A stretch of DNA of 64,000 bases from CALKKN01 sp050118555. Its GTDB lineage: Bacteria > Pseudomonadota > Gammaproteobacteria > Xanthomonadales > SZUA-36. Position numbers and translations under genes: made by a program. Where the stretch lies: the NCBI GenBank assembly GCA_050118555.1, contig JASFKQ010000001.1, positions 11,789 through 75,788 of the forward strand, in the 5' to 3' direction. The notes under the pieces are model-generated. The model was not told the origin of the DNA and searched no databases. It worked only from the letters and a program-made list of their open reading frames with translations. Below are positions 1 through 8,718 of the stretch, piece by piece; position 1 is the first letter of the stretch; each line of letters begins with the position of its first letter.

Positions 1-35
1 GGAAACACGCTGCCGGACCTTCCCGCACGCGGAGG

Positions 36-1376
36 TCAGGAAAACATGAAGTCGTTGACGAGATTCTCCACCCACTCCTGCCTGCCGCTTTGGCGCTCGG
101 GCTCGCCCGCACCGGCTGCCATGTCGCGCAGGTCGGCCAACGTCAGCTCACCGCGCTCGAAACGTCGCCCTTCCCCGTCACGGAAACTCGAATAGCGCTC
201 CGAGCGGAACGCGTCGAGCCGGCCGTCCGCCAGGATACGGTCGGCGATCACCAGTGCGCGGGCGTACGCATCCATTCCACCGATATGGGCGATGAACAGG
301 TCTTCGAGATCCGTCGATTCGCGCCGTGCCTTGGCGTCGAAGTTGAGCCCGCCGCTGCCCAGCCCGCCGTTGGCCAGCACAATCAGCATGTTGTGCACGC
401 AATCGTAGAGGTTGGTCGGGAACTGATCCGTGTCCCATCCGTTCTGCGGATTGCCCCGGTTGGCGTCGATCGACCCCAGCAGGCCCGCGTCCACGGCCAT
501 TTGCAGATCGTGCTCGGAGCTGTGGCCCGCCAGGGTTGCGTGGTTGGCTTCGATGTTGAGCTTGAAATCACGGTCGAGCCCGAAGTGGCGCAGAAAGCCG
601 ATGACCGTCTGAGCGTCCGCGTCGTACTGGTGGTACATCGGTTCCATGGGCTTGGGTTCGATCAGGTAAGTACCTTCGAAGCCGATGGAGCGGCCGTAAT
701 CTCTCGCCATTTCCAGGAAGCGTGCCAGGTGCTCCAACTCCTTTCTCGTGTCGGTGTTGAACAGGCAGGCGTAACCCTCCCTGCCGCCCCAGAACACGTA
801 GTTCTGTCCATCAAGCTCCACGGTAGCGTCGAGCGCGACCTTGACCTGTGCCCCGGCGTGGGCGACCACGGCAAAGTCCGGGTTGGTCGCACCGCCGTTC
901 ATGTAGCGTGGATGCGAAAACAGATTGGCGGTGCCCCACAGAAGCCTTACGCCTGTCTCCTGCTGGCGCTCGCGCGCCAGGCCCACGAGGCGTGCGAGGT
1001 TGGCTTCGGACGCGGCGACACTGTCCCCTTCAGGCGCCATGTCGCGGTCGTGGAAACAATAAAAGGGCACGTTGAGCTTGGTGAAAAACTCGAAGGCCGC
1101 ATCCAGACGCCTCTCCGCATCCGCCATGGGGTTCGCTCCTACGAACCAGGGAAAAACGCGGGTACCCGGCCCGAACGGGTCGCCCCCGGCGCCGCAGAAC
1201 GTATGCCAGTAGGCCACTGAAAAGCGAAGATGCTCCTCCATGGTCTTGCCGCCCACCACCCGCTCCGGGTCATAGGCCTTGAAACTCAGTGGATTGTCCG
1301 ACCCCGGTCCTTCGTACTGGATCGGACTGACCGTCGGGAAATACTCTCTATCTCCAATGAAAACGCTTCGGCTCAT
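36..1376 (-). CDS. xylA: Xylose isomerase
   Basis: Converts D-xylose to D-xylulose in the cytosol, the first step of xylose use. The ATG at 1376 is preceded by GAGGAA and gives 446 residues, the usual family length. Visible residues are the catalytic His in FYCFHDRD (H109), the VFWGGREGY signature (194-202), the metal and substrate ligands in LIEPKPMEP (E240, K242), and NIEANHATLAGH (E276, H279). It lies 25 bp after xylB on the same strand, so the two are probably one transcript under the LacI-type operator at 2929. An in-frame extension upstream of this start overlaps the end of xylB and does not look like family sequence. Confidence 0.97.
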   Translation of the reverse strand: MSRSVFIGDREYFPTVSPIQYEGPGSDNPLSFKAYDPERVVGGKTMEEHLRFSVAYWHTFCGAGGDPFGPGTRVFPWFVGANPMADAERRLDAAFEFFTKLNVPFYCFHDRDMAPEGDSVAASEANLARLVGLARERQQETGVRLLWGTANLFSHPRYMNGGATNPDFAVVAHAGAQVKVALDATVELDGQNYVFWGGREGYACLFNTDTRKELEHLARFLEMARDYGRSIGFEGTYLIEPKPMEPMYHQYDADAQTVIGFLRHFGLDRDFKLNIEANHATLAGHSSEHDLQMAVDAGLLGSIDANRGNPQNGWDTDQFPTNLYDCVHNMLIVLANGGLGSGGLNFDAKARRESTDLEDLFIAHIGGMDAYARALVIADRILADGRLDAFRSERYSSFRDGEGRRFERGELTLADLRDMAAGAGEPERQSGRQEWVENLVNDFMFS

Positions 1377-1401
1377 GATGCGTTCCTCGATATCTTTTCG
1401 T

Positions 1402-2901
1402 TCAGGAAGAATTCTGTCCATAAACCGGCGCGACGGCAGCGACACAGCCAAGGTATCGCCCATACGCTTCGTCGTAGTCCCGCACGGCAGGCGCGCTCGG
1501 CTCGCAGCACAGCGGCTCGTCGCGTTGGAGATGCCGCGCCACCAGTGTTGAGAGGTCGCCGGGATCACCGCCCTCCAGCGTCCACAACGCCTGGAGTGCG
1601 GCCCCGAAGGAAGCGCCCTCGTCCTGCTGCAGTATCGTCACCGGCGCGCCACAGATATCGGCGACGATCTGGCGCCAGGTCGCGCTGCCGCCGCCGCCCC
1701 CGGTCAGTGTGATTCCGGAGGCCTCCACGCCCAGCTCGCGCAACCGCCCGAGTCCGTAACGCAAGGCGAACGTGGCGCCCTCCACGGCTGAACGCAGCAG
1801 GTTCTCCGGGCGCGTGTTGCGGCTGTCCAGGCCCATCACGCACGCCTTGGCGCGTGGCAGGTTGGGCGTGCGCTCGCCGTTGAAAAACGGCAGCGTGACA
1901 ACGCCTTCCGAACCCCGGGGAGCGGCGCCGATATGCGATTCGAACGCGTCGAGGTCCGAATCCAGGAGGCGACGCACCAACTCCGTAGTGACCGTGCAGT
2001 TCATCGTGCACATCAGCGGTAGCCAGCCTCCGGTGGAGGAGCAGAAGGCGGCGATTTCGCCCGCCGGGTCGATCACCGGTTGCTCCGCGGACGCGTAGAC
2101 CGTGCCGGACGTGCCCAGGCTCATGGTGACGTGGCCCGGCGCCACGTTGCCGGTGCCGATGGCGCCCATCATGTTGTCGCCACCACCGGTAGCCACCGGC
2201 AGACCCTCTGGAAGGCCGGTTTGCCGAGCGGCTTCGGGCCGGAGACGGCCGATCATGCGGGCACCGGTATGCAGCGGAGGGAGGCATCCAAGGAGGTCCC
2301 GTTCCGGATCGATCGCATCGAGCATGCCGCGGGACCATTCGCGGCGTCGAATGTCCAGAAATCCCGTGCCGGATGCGTCGCCCGCCTCCATGCAGCGTTC
2401 GCCCGTGAGGTGGAAATTGAGAAAGTCGTGGGGCAGCAGGATACAGTCGAGCTGCTCGTAGATGTCCGGGTGGGCCTTGCGCAACCAGAGCACCTTGGAC
2501 GCGGTGTAGCCGGGCAGGATCAGGTTGCCCACTTCGCTCAGGCATCGCTCCGGGCCGCCGAAGGCCCGCATGATTTCCCGGCATTCGACATCCGTGGAGG
2601 TATCGCACCAGAGCTTGACGGGGGCCAGCACCTTACCTTCCTTCGACAGGGGCACGAAGCCATGCTGCTGCCCGGAAACCGCCAGCGCGACCGCGCTGGC
2701 CCGGACGTCGGGAGCGATACGCCCCAACGCCCCGTGCAAAGCATCGAGCCACCACCGGGCCTGCTGCTCGGCGACGCCGTGATCATCCTGATACAGGTCC
2801 AGCGGCGCGCTGGCCGATGCGACCACCCGCTTCGCCTTGTAATCGTAAAATACGACCTTGAGCGACTGGGTTCCCAAGTCGATTCCGACGACGGTCTTCA
2901 T
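1402..2901 (-). CDS. xylB: Xylulokinase
   Basis: Phosphorylates D-xylulose with ATP to give xylulose 5-phosphate, feeding the pentose phosphate pathway. It is a 499-residue FGGY-family sugar kinase, normal length. The N-terminal phosphate motif GIDLGTQS (residues 6-13), the sugar-site motif SGQQHGFV (76-83), the catalytic Asp in ATGGGDN (D242) and SLGTSGTVY (261-269) are all present. It is the promoter-proximal gene of the xylBA pair. The operator palindrome lies about 28 bp upstream of its start. A divergent lacI-type gene on the other side of the operator is the likely repressor. Confidence 0.96.
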   Translation of the reverse strand: MKTVVGIDLGTQSLKVVFYDYKAKRVVASASAPLDLYQDDHGVAEQQARWWLDALHGALGRIAPDVRASAVALAVSGQQHGFVPLSKEGKVLAPVKLWCDTSTDVECREIMRAFGGPERCLSEVGNLILPGYTASKVLWLRKAHPDIYEQLDCILLPHDFLNFHLTGERCMEAGDASGTGFLDIRRREWSRGMLDAIDPERDLLGCLPPLHTGARMIGRLRPEAARQTGLPEGLPVATGGGDNMMGAIGTGNVAPGHVTMSLGTSGTVYASAEQPVIDPAGEIAAFCSSTGGWLPLMCTMNCTVTTELVRRLLDSDLDAFESHIGAAPRGSEGVVTLPFFNGERTPNLPRAKACVMGLDSRNTRPENLLRSAVEGATFALRYGLGRLRELGVEASGITLTGGGGGSATWRQIVADICGAPVTILQQDEGASFGAALQALWTLEGGDPGDLSTLVARHLQRDEPLCCEPSAPAVRDYDEAYGRYLGCVAAVAPVYGQNSS

Positions 2902-2928
2902 TGCAACTCTGTTGTTGTCTTATAATTT

Positions 2929-2942
2929 TGTAAACGTTTACA
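2929..2942. promoter_or_regulatory. LacI-family operator upstream of xylBA
   Basis: TGTAAACGTTTACA is a perfect 14-bp palindrome with a central CG, the usual form of a LacI/GalR-family operator. It lies between xylB and the divergent regulator gene. On the minus strand it is followed a few bases later by TATAAG (2919-2924), a plausible -10 element. A bound repressor would then sit over the xylB promoter. No second copy was seen near the regulator's own start. The site is visible; regulator identity is inferred from position. Confidence 0.8.
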
Positions 2943-3076
2943 TTCTACCCGGTTCGCCGAAAATGTCGAACCTGCCGCGGATACGGCCGCCCCTCGCATG
3001 GCTTTAACCGCACTTTGAGCGGACAAGTGGAAACGCCCATGTTCACCGGAAAGCCCGCCATGGAACGCGCATCGTC

Positions 3077-4102
3077 GTGAGCCAGGTTTCCATCAAGGAT
3101 GTCGCCCGCCTCGCGGGCGTCTCGATCGCCACCGTTTCCCGGTGCCTCAACGATCCTGAGCGGGTGCGCGAGCAGACACGGGCCAGGGTGGCGGACGCCA
3201 TTCGCAGAACCGGATATTCGCCGAATACGCTGGCCCAGAGCTTCCGGCGCGGCAAGACGCAAGTCATCATGGTCGTACTGCCTTCGGTCGGCGATCCCTT
3301 TTTCACCGAGGTGATGCAAGGCATCCGGTCCGTCGCCGCCTCCCGGGGATATTCGCTGCTGATCAGCGAGACGCAGTTCAATACCATGACGGCGGACGAA
3401 GTGGGCACGATGGTCGTTTCGCGACAGGCGGACGGCATCGTTCTGCTGGCCAGCCTTTCCCCGTTTGGAACGGAGGTTCTATCGGCGCGCAGCCACCGCG
3501 CCCTGCCCATCGTAATCGGTTTCGAAAAGGTCTCCACCGAACTGACCGGTTTCCCCAGCGTACACATTGACAACGTCGAGGCAGCGCGCGAAGCGACCAA
3601 TTACCTGATTTCGCTGGGACACCGGCGAATCGCTTTCATCCGCGGGCCGCACCAGACCCTGCTGACCCGTGACCGGGAACTCGGGTTCAAAGCCGCGATG
3701 TCGGACAGCGGCCTGATCGTCCGGGACGATTGGCTGGTCGACGGCGAGCTCACGCTGCCCGGCGCCGCGGCGGCCACGCGCAGTCTTCTAGCCTACCCAC
3801 AACGGCCGACCGCGATATTCTGCGCCACCGACGAAATGGCCATGGGCTGTTATCAGGCCCTGAATTCTGCGGAGCTGGCCATTCCGGGGGACGTCTCGGT
3901 CGTCGGATTCGACGACATCCGTTACGCACAGGCGCTCGACCCTCCGCTGACCACCATCAGACAACCCGCGAGGGAAATCGGCGAGCGCGTGGTGCTCCGG
4001 CTACTCGCGGAGATCGAACAGGGCCGGGGCAGCAGCCAGGGCACCGAGGTCGTACCCCATCGCCTGGTCGTGCGGGACTCCACCGCGGCACCTTGCGGCT
4101 GA
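3077..4102 (+). CDS. LacI/GalR-family transcriptional regulator, likely xylose repressor
   Basis: A 341-residue DNA-binding regulator. The N-terminal helix-turn-helix IKDVARLAGVSIATVSRCLN (residues 6-25) is followed by a hinge region (NTLAQSFRRGKT) and a periplasmic-binding-protein-like sugar domain. The start is a GTG at 3077; the nearest ATG (3060) is out of frame. It is divergent from xylBA across a 175-bp gap that holds a perfect LacI-type operator, so repression of xylBA relieved by xylose or a related sugar is the natural inference. The effector cannot be read from sequence. Confidence 0.93.
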   Translation: MSQVSIKDVARLAGVSIATVSRCLNDPERVREQTRARVADAIRRTGYSPNTLAQSFRRGKTQVIMVVLPSVGDPFFTEVMQGIRSVAASRGYSLLISETQFNTMTADEVGTMVVSRQADGIVLLASLSPFGTEVLSARSHRALPIVIGFEKVSTELTGFPSVHIDNVEAAREATNYLISLGHRRIAFIRGPHQTLLTRDRELGFKAAMSDSGLIVRDDWLVDGELTLPGAAAATRSLLAYPQRPTAIFCATDEMAMGCYQALNSAELAIPGDVSVVGFDDIRYAQALDPPLTTIRQPAREIGERVVLRLLAEIEQGRGSSQGTEVVPHRLVVRDSTAAPCG

Positions 4103-4152
4103 CCCCCTGGCCAATCCGGAATCGGCCTCGCGCGCCGCCCGAACCGGGGCGA

Positions 4153-5532
4153 TCAACCGTACCGTTGCTCGAGGTAGCGGAACACGGCTCTGAGTCCCAG
4201 GGCTTCGCCTCCCATCGGGCGACCGGGCCGGTTTGCCTCGTTCCAGGCGAAGGTGTCGATGTGCACCCACGGCGTTCCGGCCCCGACGAATGACTCCAGG
4301 AATAACGCGGCCGTGATGCAGCCGCCATAGGAACTCTTGGCGTTGTTGTTCAGGTCCGCCAGAGCGCTCTCGATCAGCTTGCGGTACGGCTGGTACAGCG
4401 GCATGGTCCAGAGGGGATCCTCAATCTCGTCACCCGCGGCCTGGATGGCCCGGGCGATGGCCTCCTGGTTGCTGAAGACGGGCGGCAGGTCAGCGCCCAA
4501 CGCCACCCGGGCAGCGCCCGTGAGCGTCGCGAAATCGATGACTAAATCAGGGTCGTGCTCGCAGGCATAGGCCAGAGCGTCGGAGAGGATCACCCGCCCC
4601 TCGGCGTCGGTATTGCCGATCTCGACGGTGAGGCCCTTGCGCGTTGAGATCACGTCACCGGGCCGGTACGCGTTGCCTGAAACCGCGTTCTCGACGGCCG
4701 GAATCAGCAGCAGAAGTCGCACCGGAAGGCGATGCCGCGCCACAAGCCGGGCCAATGCCAATGCGTGCGCGGCGCCCCCCATGTCTTTCTTCATCAACGC
4801 CATGCCCGAAGAGGTCTTGAGGTCGAGCCCCCCGGTATCAAAGCAGACCCCCTTGCCGACGAGAGCCAGCAGCGGCACGTCCTCGTCGCCCCAGGACAGT
4901 TCGATCAGCCGCGGCGGGCGGGCCGATGCCCGTCCGACGGCATGGATGGCAGGAAAATTCCGCGTCAGGAGATCGTCGCCCCGAATCACACTGGCTTCGG
5001 CCCCCAGCGCATCGGCCTCACGCATCACCGCGTTCGCCAGGTCACCCGGGCCCATGTGTTCGGTGGGTGTATTCACCAGATCCCGGACGAGGCACTGGGC
5101 GTCGCACAATTCCCGGGTCTCGTGGTCCACATCTTCGTCCAGCAGCAAATCCGGCCGCTGGTCCTTGCCCGACTTGTAGCGCTCGAACCGGTACGACGCC
5201 AGTCCCCAGCCAAGCGCGGCCTGTAGCCTCTGCTCGCGGCTCCAGTCGCAATCCAGGCGGTAGAGACCTTCCGGCAAGGCGGATACCAGCGGGGCAAGCT
5301 GGTAGAGCCATCCCTTCGGGTCCCGGCCGAACAGATAACACTCGACATCCCCTTCGGCATCGGGCACGGCGCAGTACTGGCCGGGTTTCGCCCTGAAACC
5401 GGCGGCATCGACCCATTTGCGGGCCTTTTCCGACACGGCCCTCTTCCAGTCTTCCAACGCCCCTTCATCAAGGGGCCTCAACGGGATCGCCCTCAATCCG
5501 GGCGCTTTATCCGCGGTAGAGACATACCTCAT
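4153..5532 (-). CDS. M17 leucyl aminopeptidase family protein
   Basis: A cytosolic dizinc aminopeptidase that removes N-terminal residues from peptides. It has 459 residues, shorter than PepA (about 500) and closer to the PepB-like branch. The M17 catalytic domain carries the metal and active-site segments VGKGVCFDTGG (K227, D232), MKKDMGGA (K249, D250) and the signature NTDAEGR (307-313). The first 150 residues form the variable N-terminal domain. It lies 43 bp downstream of the Do-type protease on the same strand, which suggests co-transcription of two proteolysis genes. Substrate preference is not predictable. Confidence 0.92.
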   Translation of the reverse strand: MRYVSTADKAPGLRAIPLRPLDEGALEDWKRAVSEKARKWVDAAGFRAKPGQYCAVPDAEGDVECYLFGRDPKGWLYQLAPLVSALPEGLYRLDCDWSREQRLQAALGWGLASYRFERYKSGKDQRPDLLLDEDVDHETRELCDAQCLVRDLVNTPTEHMGPGDLANAVMREADALGAEASVIRGDDLLTRNFPAIHAVGRASARPPRLIELSWGDEDVPLLALVGKGVCFDTGGLDLKTSSGMALMKKDMGGAAHALALARLVARHRLPVRLLLLIPAVENAVSGNAYRPGDVISTRKGLTVEIGNTDAEGRVILSDALAYACEHDPDLVIDFATLTGAARVALGADLPPVFSNQEAIARAIQAAGDEIEDPLWTMPLYQPYRKLIESALADLNNNAKSSYGGCITAALFLESFVGAGTPWVHIDTFAWNEANRPGRPMGGEALGLRAVFRYLEQRYG

Positions 5533-5575
5533 GATCTGTCACCCGATCAACGTTGCACACGGGTGTCATTCTAGA

Positions 5576-6940
5576 TCAATCGATCCTCGCCACGTAGTCC
5601 CTGCCGTCGCGCCGGATCTGCAGGATCAGCGGTCCGCCAACCGAACCGATCACTTCGCGGAATTCCTGGAGCCCGCGAACCCGCATCCGGTTGGAACCGG
5701 TGATCACATCGCCCTGGCGCAACCCGGCGCGTGCGAGTGGACTGTCGGGCTCGAGCTTGGACACCACCACGCCATTGTTACCTTCCGACTGCCGGGCGGG
5801 TGGCAACTCCTCGAAACGGGCGCCGGTGAGCCGCGGGTCGAGCCGTCCGCCTTGCAACACCCGAAGCTCCTGAACCGCGACCTTGGCGTGCCTGATCGAC
5901 TTGTTGCGGACGAAATCGAGTTCGACTTCATCGCCGATCGGGAACTGGCCCTCGTAATTATGGAACTCCTGTGCACTGGCAACGGGATGACCATCTATGG
6001 CCGTTATCACGTCGCCCGCGACCAGCCCCGCTGATTCCGCGGCAGAGCCGTGGTCGATTTCGGACACCAGGGCGCCGTGGCCCTTCTCGATGCCGAAGGC
6101 CCCGGCGAGATCGCTGGTGAGGTCCTGTACGAAAATGCCCAACGTACCCCGGCGAACCTCTCCGAATCGGGCCAGTTGGTCCATCACGTAGCGGGCCATC
6201 GTCGAGGGAATGGCAAAGCCGATGCCAACATTGCCGCCGCTTGGAGTGAAGATTGCGCTGTTGATGCCGACCAGTTCGCCTCTCAGGTTGATCAGGGCGC
6301 CGCCCGAGTTGCCCGGGTTGATGGATGCATCGGTCTGAATGAAGTTCTGGAATTCGAGCCCCCGGAAACCGGTGCGCCCCAGGGCGCTGACAATGCCCGA
6401 AGTCACGGTCTGGCCGAGCCCGAAGGGGTTACCCACCGCGACCACGAAATCGCCCACCCTCAACTCGTTGGAATCAGCCAGCGGCAGCGCTTCCAGATCC
6501 TTGGCCGGAATGCGGATCATCGCCAGATCGGTGTCGGGATCCGTGCCGATGACCTCGGCTTCGAAGTTGCGTCCGTCAGACAGGGTGACCGAAATGTCGT
6601 CCGCTCCGTCGATCACGTGGTTATTGGTCAGCACGTAACCCTTGGATGCGTCCACAATGACGCCCGATCCGAGGCTCTGCGAAATCCGCTCCCTGGGCAC
6701 GTCCGGGATGTTGAAGAAGCGCCTGAAGAACGGATCGTCCATCAGGGGGCTGCGCACGCGCACCCGGGTCTGCGTGTAGACGTTGACCACGGACGGTGTT
6801 ACACGTTCGAGGATGGGTGCCAGCGAGGGCAATTCCTGTCCACCGACGGCCACTGGCAGGCTGGCGTTTGCCGGCGGGGCCACCAAAGTCAGGCACAGCA
6901 CGGCAAGCAGGCCCGGGATGAACTTCGCGGGGTAAGACAC
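5576..6940 (-). CDS. Do/DegQ-family periplasmic serine endoprotease
   Basis: A periplasmic quality-control protease for misfolded proteins. I chose GTG 6940 because AAGGAG sits 5 nt upstream and it gives a compact signal peptide (residues 1-26, ending PPANA). An ATG at 6967 is the alternative. The trypsin-like domain shows the triad H108 (LTNNHVID), D138 (DTDLAMI) and S212 (NPGNSGGALIN). Two PDZ domains follow, the first around residues 255-340 and the second near the C terminus. At 454 residues it matches DegQ/MucD. It is the first gene ahead of the M17 aminopeptidase. Confidence 0.94.
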   Translation of the reverse strand: MSYPAKFIPGLLAVLCLTLVAPPANASLPVAVGGQELPSLAPILERVTPSVVNVYTQTRVRVRSPLMDDPFFRRFFNIPDVPRERISQSLGSGVIVDASKGYVLTNNHVIDGADDISVTLSDGRNFEAEVIGTDPDTDLAMIRIPAKDLEALPLADSNELRVGDFVVAVGNPFGLGQTVTSGIVSALGRTGFRGLEFQNFIQTDASINPGNSGGALINLRGELVGINSAIFTPSGGNVGIGFAIPSTMARYVMDQLARFGEVRRGTLGIFVQDLTSDLAGAFGIEKGHGALVSEIDHGSAAESAGLVAGDVITAIDGHPVASAQEFHNYEGQFPIGDEVELDFVRNKSIRHAKVAVQELRVLQGGRLDPRLTGARFEELPPARQSEGNNGVVVSKLEPDSPLARAGLRQGDVITGSNRMRVRGLQEFREVIGSVGGPLILQIRRDGRDYVARID

Positions 6941-7124
6941 GGCAACTCCTTTTCTGATTGGGTTCATGCGACGCCCTTTCGACCGGCGCGCGCGGCGAAG
7001 GTTCTCCGGCACGAACAAACCTTAACCCACGCGGCGGGCCTATGCCCCCGCCGTCCCACTTTCGCCACACCGGCTTGCCATTTACACGAAAACCGGATAT
7101 ATAGCCATGAAACAGTAACAGCGA

Positions 7125-7138
7125 CACAATATATTGTG
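7125..7138. promoter_or_regulatory. Perfect 14-bp palindrome between divergent genes
   Basis: CACAATATATTGTG is a perfect inverted repeat in the gap between the Do-type protease (minus strand) and the HNH gene (plus strand), about 35 bp before the HNH start. It is AT-rich within GC-rich surroundings. It could be an operator or overlap a promoter for either gene. No cognate regulator is visible nearby. Confidence 0.4.
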
Positions 7139-7172
7139 CCTGGCAGGGCACGCACGCTTGACCCGGACCGGG

Positions 7173-7787
7173 ATGGAAACAGGGCTCGAACAGCAGGTAC
7201 TGAGAACAGACGTCAGCGGCATGCCGCTGGAATGGGTCGGCTATCAGGAAGCGGTGCGCCTGATTGCGCTGGGCCAGGTCAGCTATTCGCTGGGGAGCAC
7301 CATCTACCGCATTCATGGCGGCGTGAATGCAATGACCGGAATCCGCAGTTTCGTGGACGTCGACGCAATCATCGCCAGCCACGGCCAGCATCCGCACACG
7401 CACCTGTTCTCCGATGCCTATACGCCGCCACTCAGCAACAAGGCCCTGTTCCGCCGTGACCAGTCGCTATGCCTGTACTGCGGCGAGCGGTTTCCCAATG
7501 CGCTGCTGTCCCGCGACCATGTCAAGCCGCTGAGCCAGGGCGGCGCGGATTCCTGGACCAACGTGGTGACGGCCTGCAAGCGCTGCAACAACCATAAGGC
7601 CGGGCGCACACCGGAACAGGCGGGGCTGCAGCTGCTGGCAATTCCCTTCAAGCCGACGCATGCGGAATACGTCTACCTGCAGGGCCGTCGGATCCTGGCG
7701 GACCAGATGGAATTTCTGCTTTCGCACTTTCCGCGCAACAGCCCGCTTCGCCAACGAGTCACGAAAGGCCGGCCCCTGCTGACCTGA
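7173..7787 (+). CDS. HNH endonuclease family protein
   Basis: A 204-residue protein (from ATG 7173) with an HNH nuclease fold in its central part. The zinc-binding pair CLYCG precedes LLSRDHVKPLSQGG, with the catalytic His in RDHV, and a second pair CKRCN is followed by NHKAGRTP. Solitary chromosomal HNH proteins of this type are common in proteobacteria and their role is mostly unknown. They are not restriction enzymes by default, and no methylase is adjacent. It ends 27 bp before the convergent exonuclease gene. An in-frame GTG or longer start at 7134 would run into the palindrome at 7125, so I prefer 7173. Confidence 0.88.
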   Translation: METGLEQQVLRTDVSGMPLEWVGYQEAVRLIALGQVSYSLGSTIYRIHGGVNAMTGIRSFVDVDAIIASHGQHPHTHLFSDAYTPPLSNKALFRRDQSLCLYCGERFPNALLSRDHVKPLSQGGADSWTNVVTACKRCNNHKAGRTPEQAGLQLLAIPFKPTHAEYVYLQGRRILADQMEFLLSHFPRNSPLRQRVTKGRPLLT

Positions 7788-7814
7788 ATTGGGACGCCCG
7801 GAAAGTGTGCCGGC

Positions 7815-8699
7815 TCAGGCGCGGATACACCGCTGCCGTAACATGCCGCCGAAGGAAAGTTCGTCGAAAAGGCGATTGATGCCCGCCGCGTCCGCGACGC
7901 CACGAGCCAGTTCCGGGGCGTTGAGGGCGGACTCCACCGAGGTTTCGATGAGCGTCAGGCGCTTCGCCAAATCCACGGTTTCGCGATGATCGGACAGTTT
8001 TGGCCCGATCGTGCGCGCGCCACGGAACTTCAGGTGCGGCACCTCGTGAAGGCGTTCGAAAAGAGCATCCAGGCTGCCGAAATGCGCGAGCAGCGCCGCC
8101 GCGGTCTTGGGCCCCACCCCGGGTACGCCGGGAATGTTGTCTACCGGATCGCCGGTCAGCGCCAGGTAGTCCGCCATCTGCTCCGGCGCCACGCCGAACT
8201 TTGCCGTCAGTTGCGCCGAGTTCAGTTTCTGGTTGCGTGAGAAGTCCCACCAGTGGTCGCCTTCCCGGATCACCTGGGCAAGATCCTTGTCGGCCGTCAC
8301 GACGCAGATCGGGTGACCGCGGGCGCGCCAGTAGCCGGCCAGCGTGCCGATGAGATCGTCCGCCTCGAACCTGGGATCCGCGAAGCACTTCAGGCCCATG
8401 AGTTCTGCGACCGCCCGCGCCCAGCCGAACTGGCGCTTGAGTTCCTCGGGCGCAGGGTCCCTGTTGGCCTTGTACTCCGGGTAAATCTCGTTGCGGTAGC
8501 TCGTGGTGAGCGATTCGTCGAACGCGACGGCCACGTGCTGCGCCGAGGTCTGCTCCAACAAGCTGCACAGAAAACCGGAAAAGCCGTACACGGCATTGGT
8601 CGGTTCGCCCGCTGCGTTAACGAATTCGTCCGGCATGGAATACCACGCGCGGAACAAATAGACGCTGGCGTCGACGAGGTAGACGGGCGGCAGGCTCAT
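7815..8699 (-). CDS. 5'-3' exonuclease (FEN/Xni-like, stand-alone)
   Basis: A 294-residue structure-specific nuclease resembling the N-terminal exonuclease domain of PolA but encoded alone. The N-terminal PIN-like part begins YLVDASVYLFRAWY and holds acidic metal ligands in VAFDES, FEADDLIG and VTADKDLAQ. The C-terminal helix-3-turn-helix is NIPGVPGVGPKTAAALL. It probably processes flaps or RNA primers and may back up PolA. At 294 residues it is longer than E. coli Xni (251). It sits 19 bp downstream of the beta-propeller gene on the same strand. Confidence 0.92.
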   Translation of the reverse strand: MSLPPVYLVDASVYLFRAWYSMPDEFVNAAGEPTNAVYGFSGFLCSLLEQTSAQHVAVAFDESLTTSYRNEIYPEYKANRDPAPEELKRQFGWARAVAELMGLKCFADPRFEADDLIGTLAGYWRARGHPICVVTADKDLAQVIREGDHWWDFSRNQKLNSAQLTAKFGVAPEQMADYLALTGDPVDNIPGVPGVGPKTAAALLAHFGSLDALFERLHEVPHLKFRGARTIGPKLSDHRETVDLAKRLTLIETSVESALNAPELARGVADAAGINRLFDELSFGGMLRQRCIRA

Positions 8700-8718
8700 G
8701 CCGCCGCATTATGCCACA

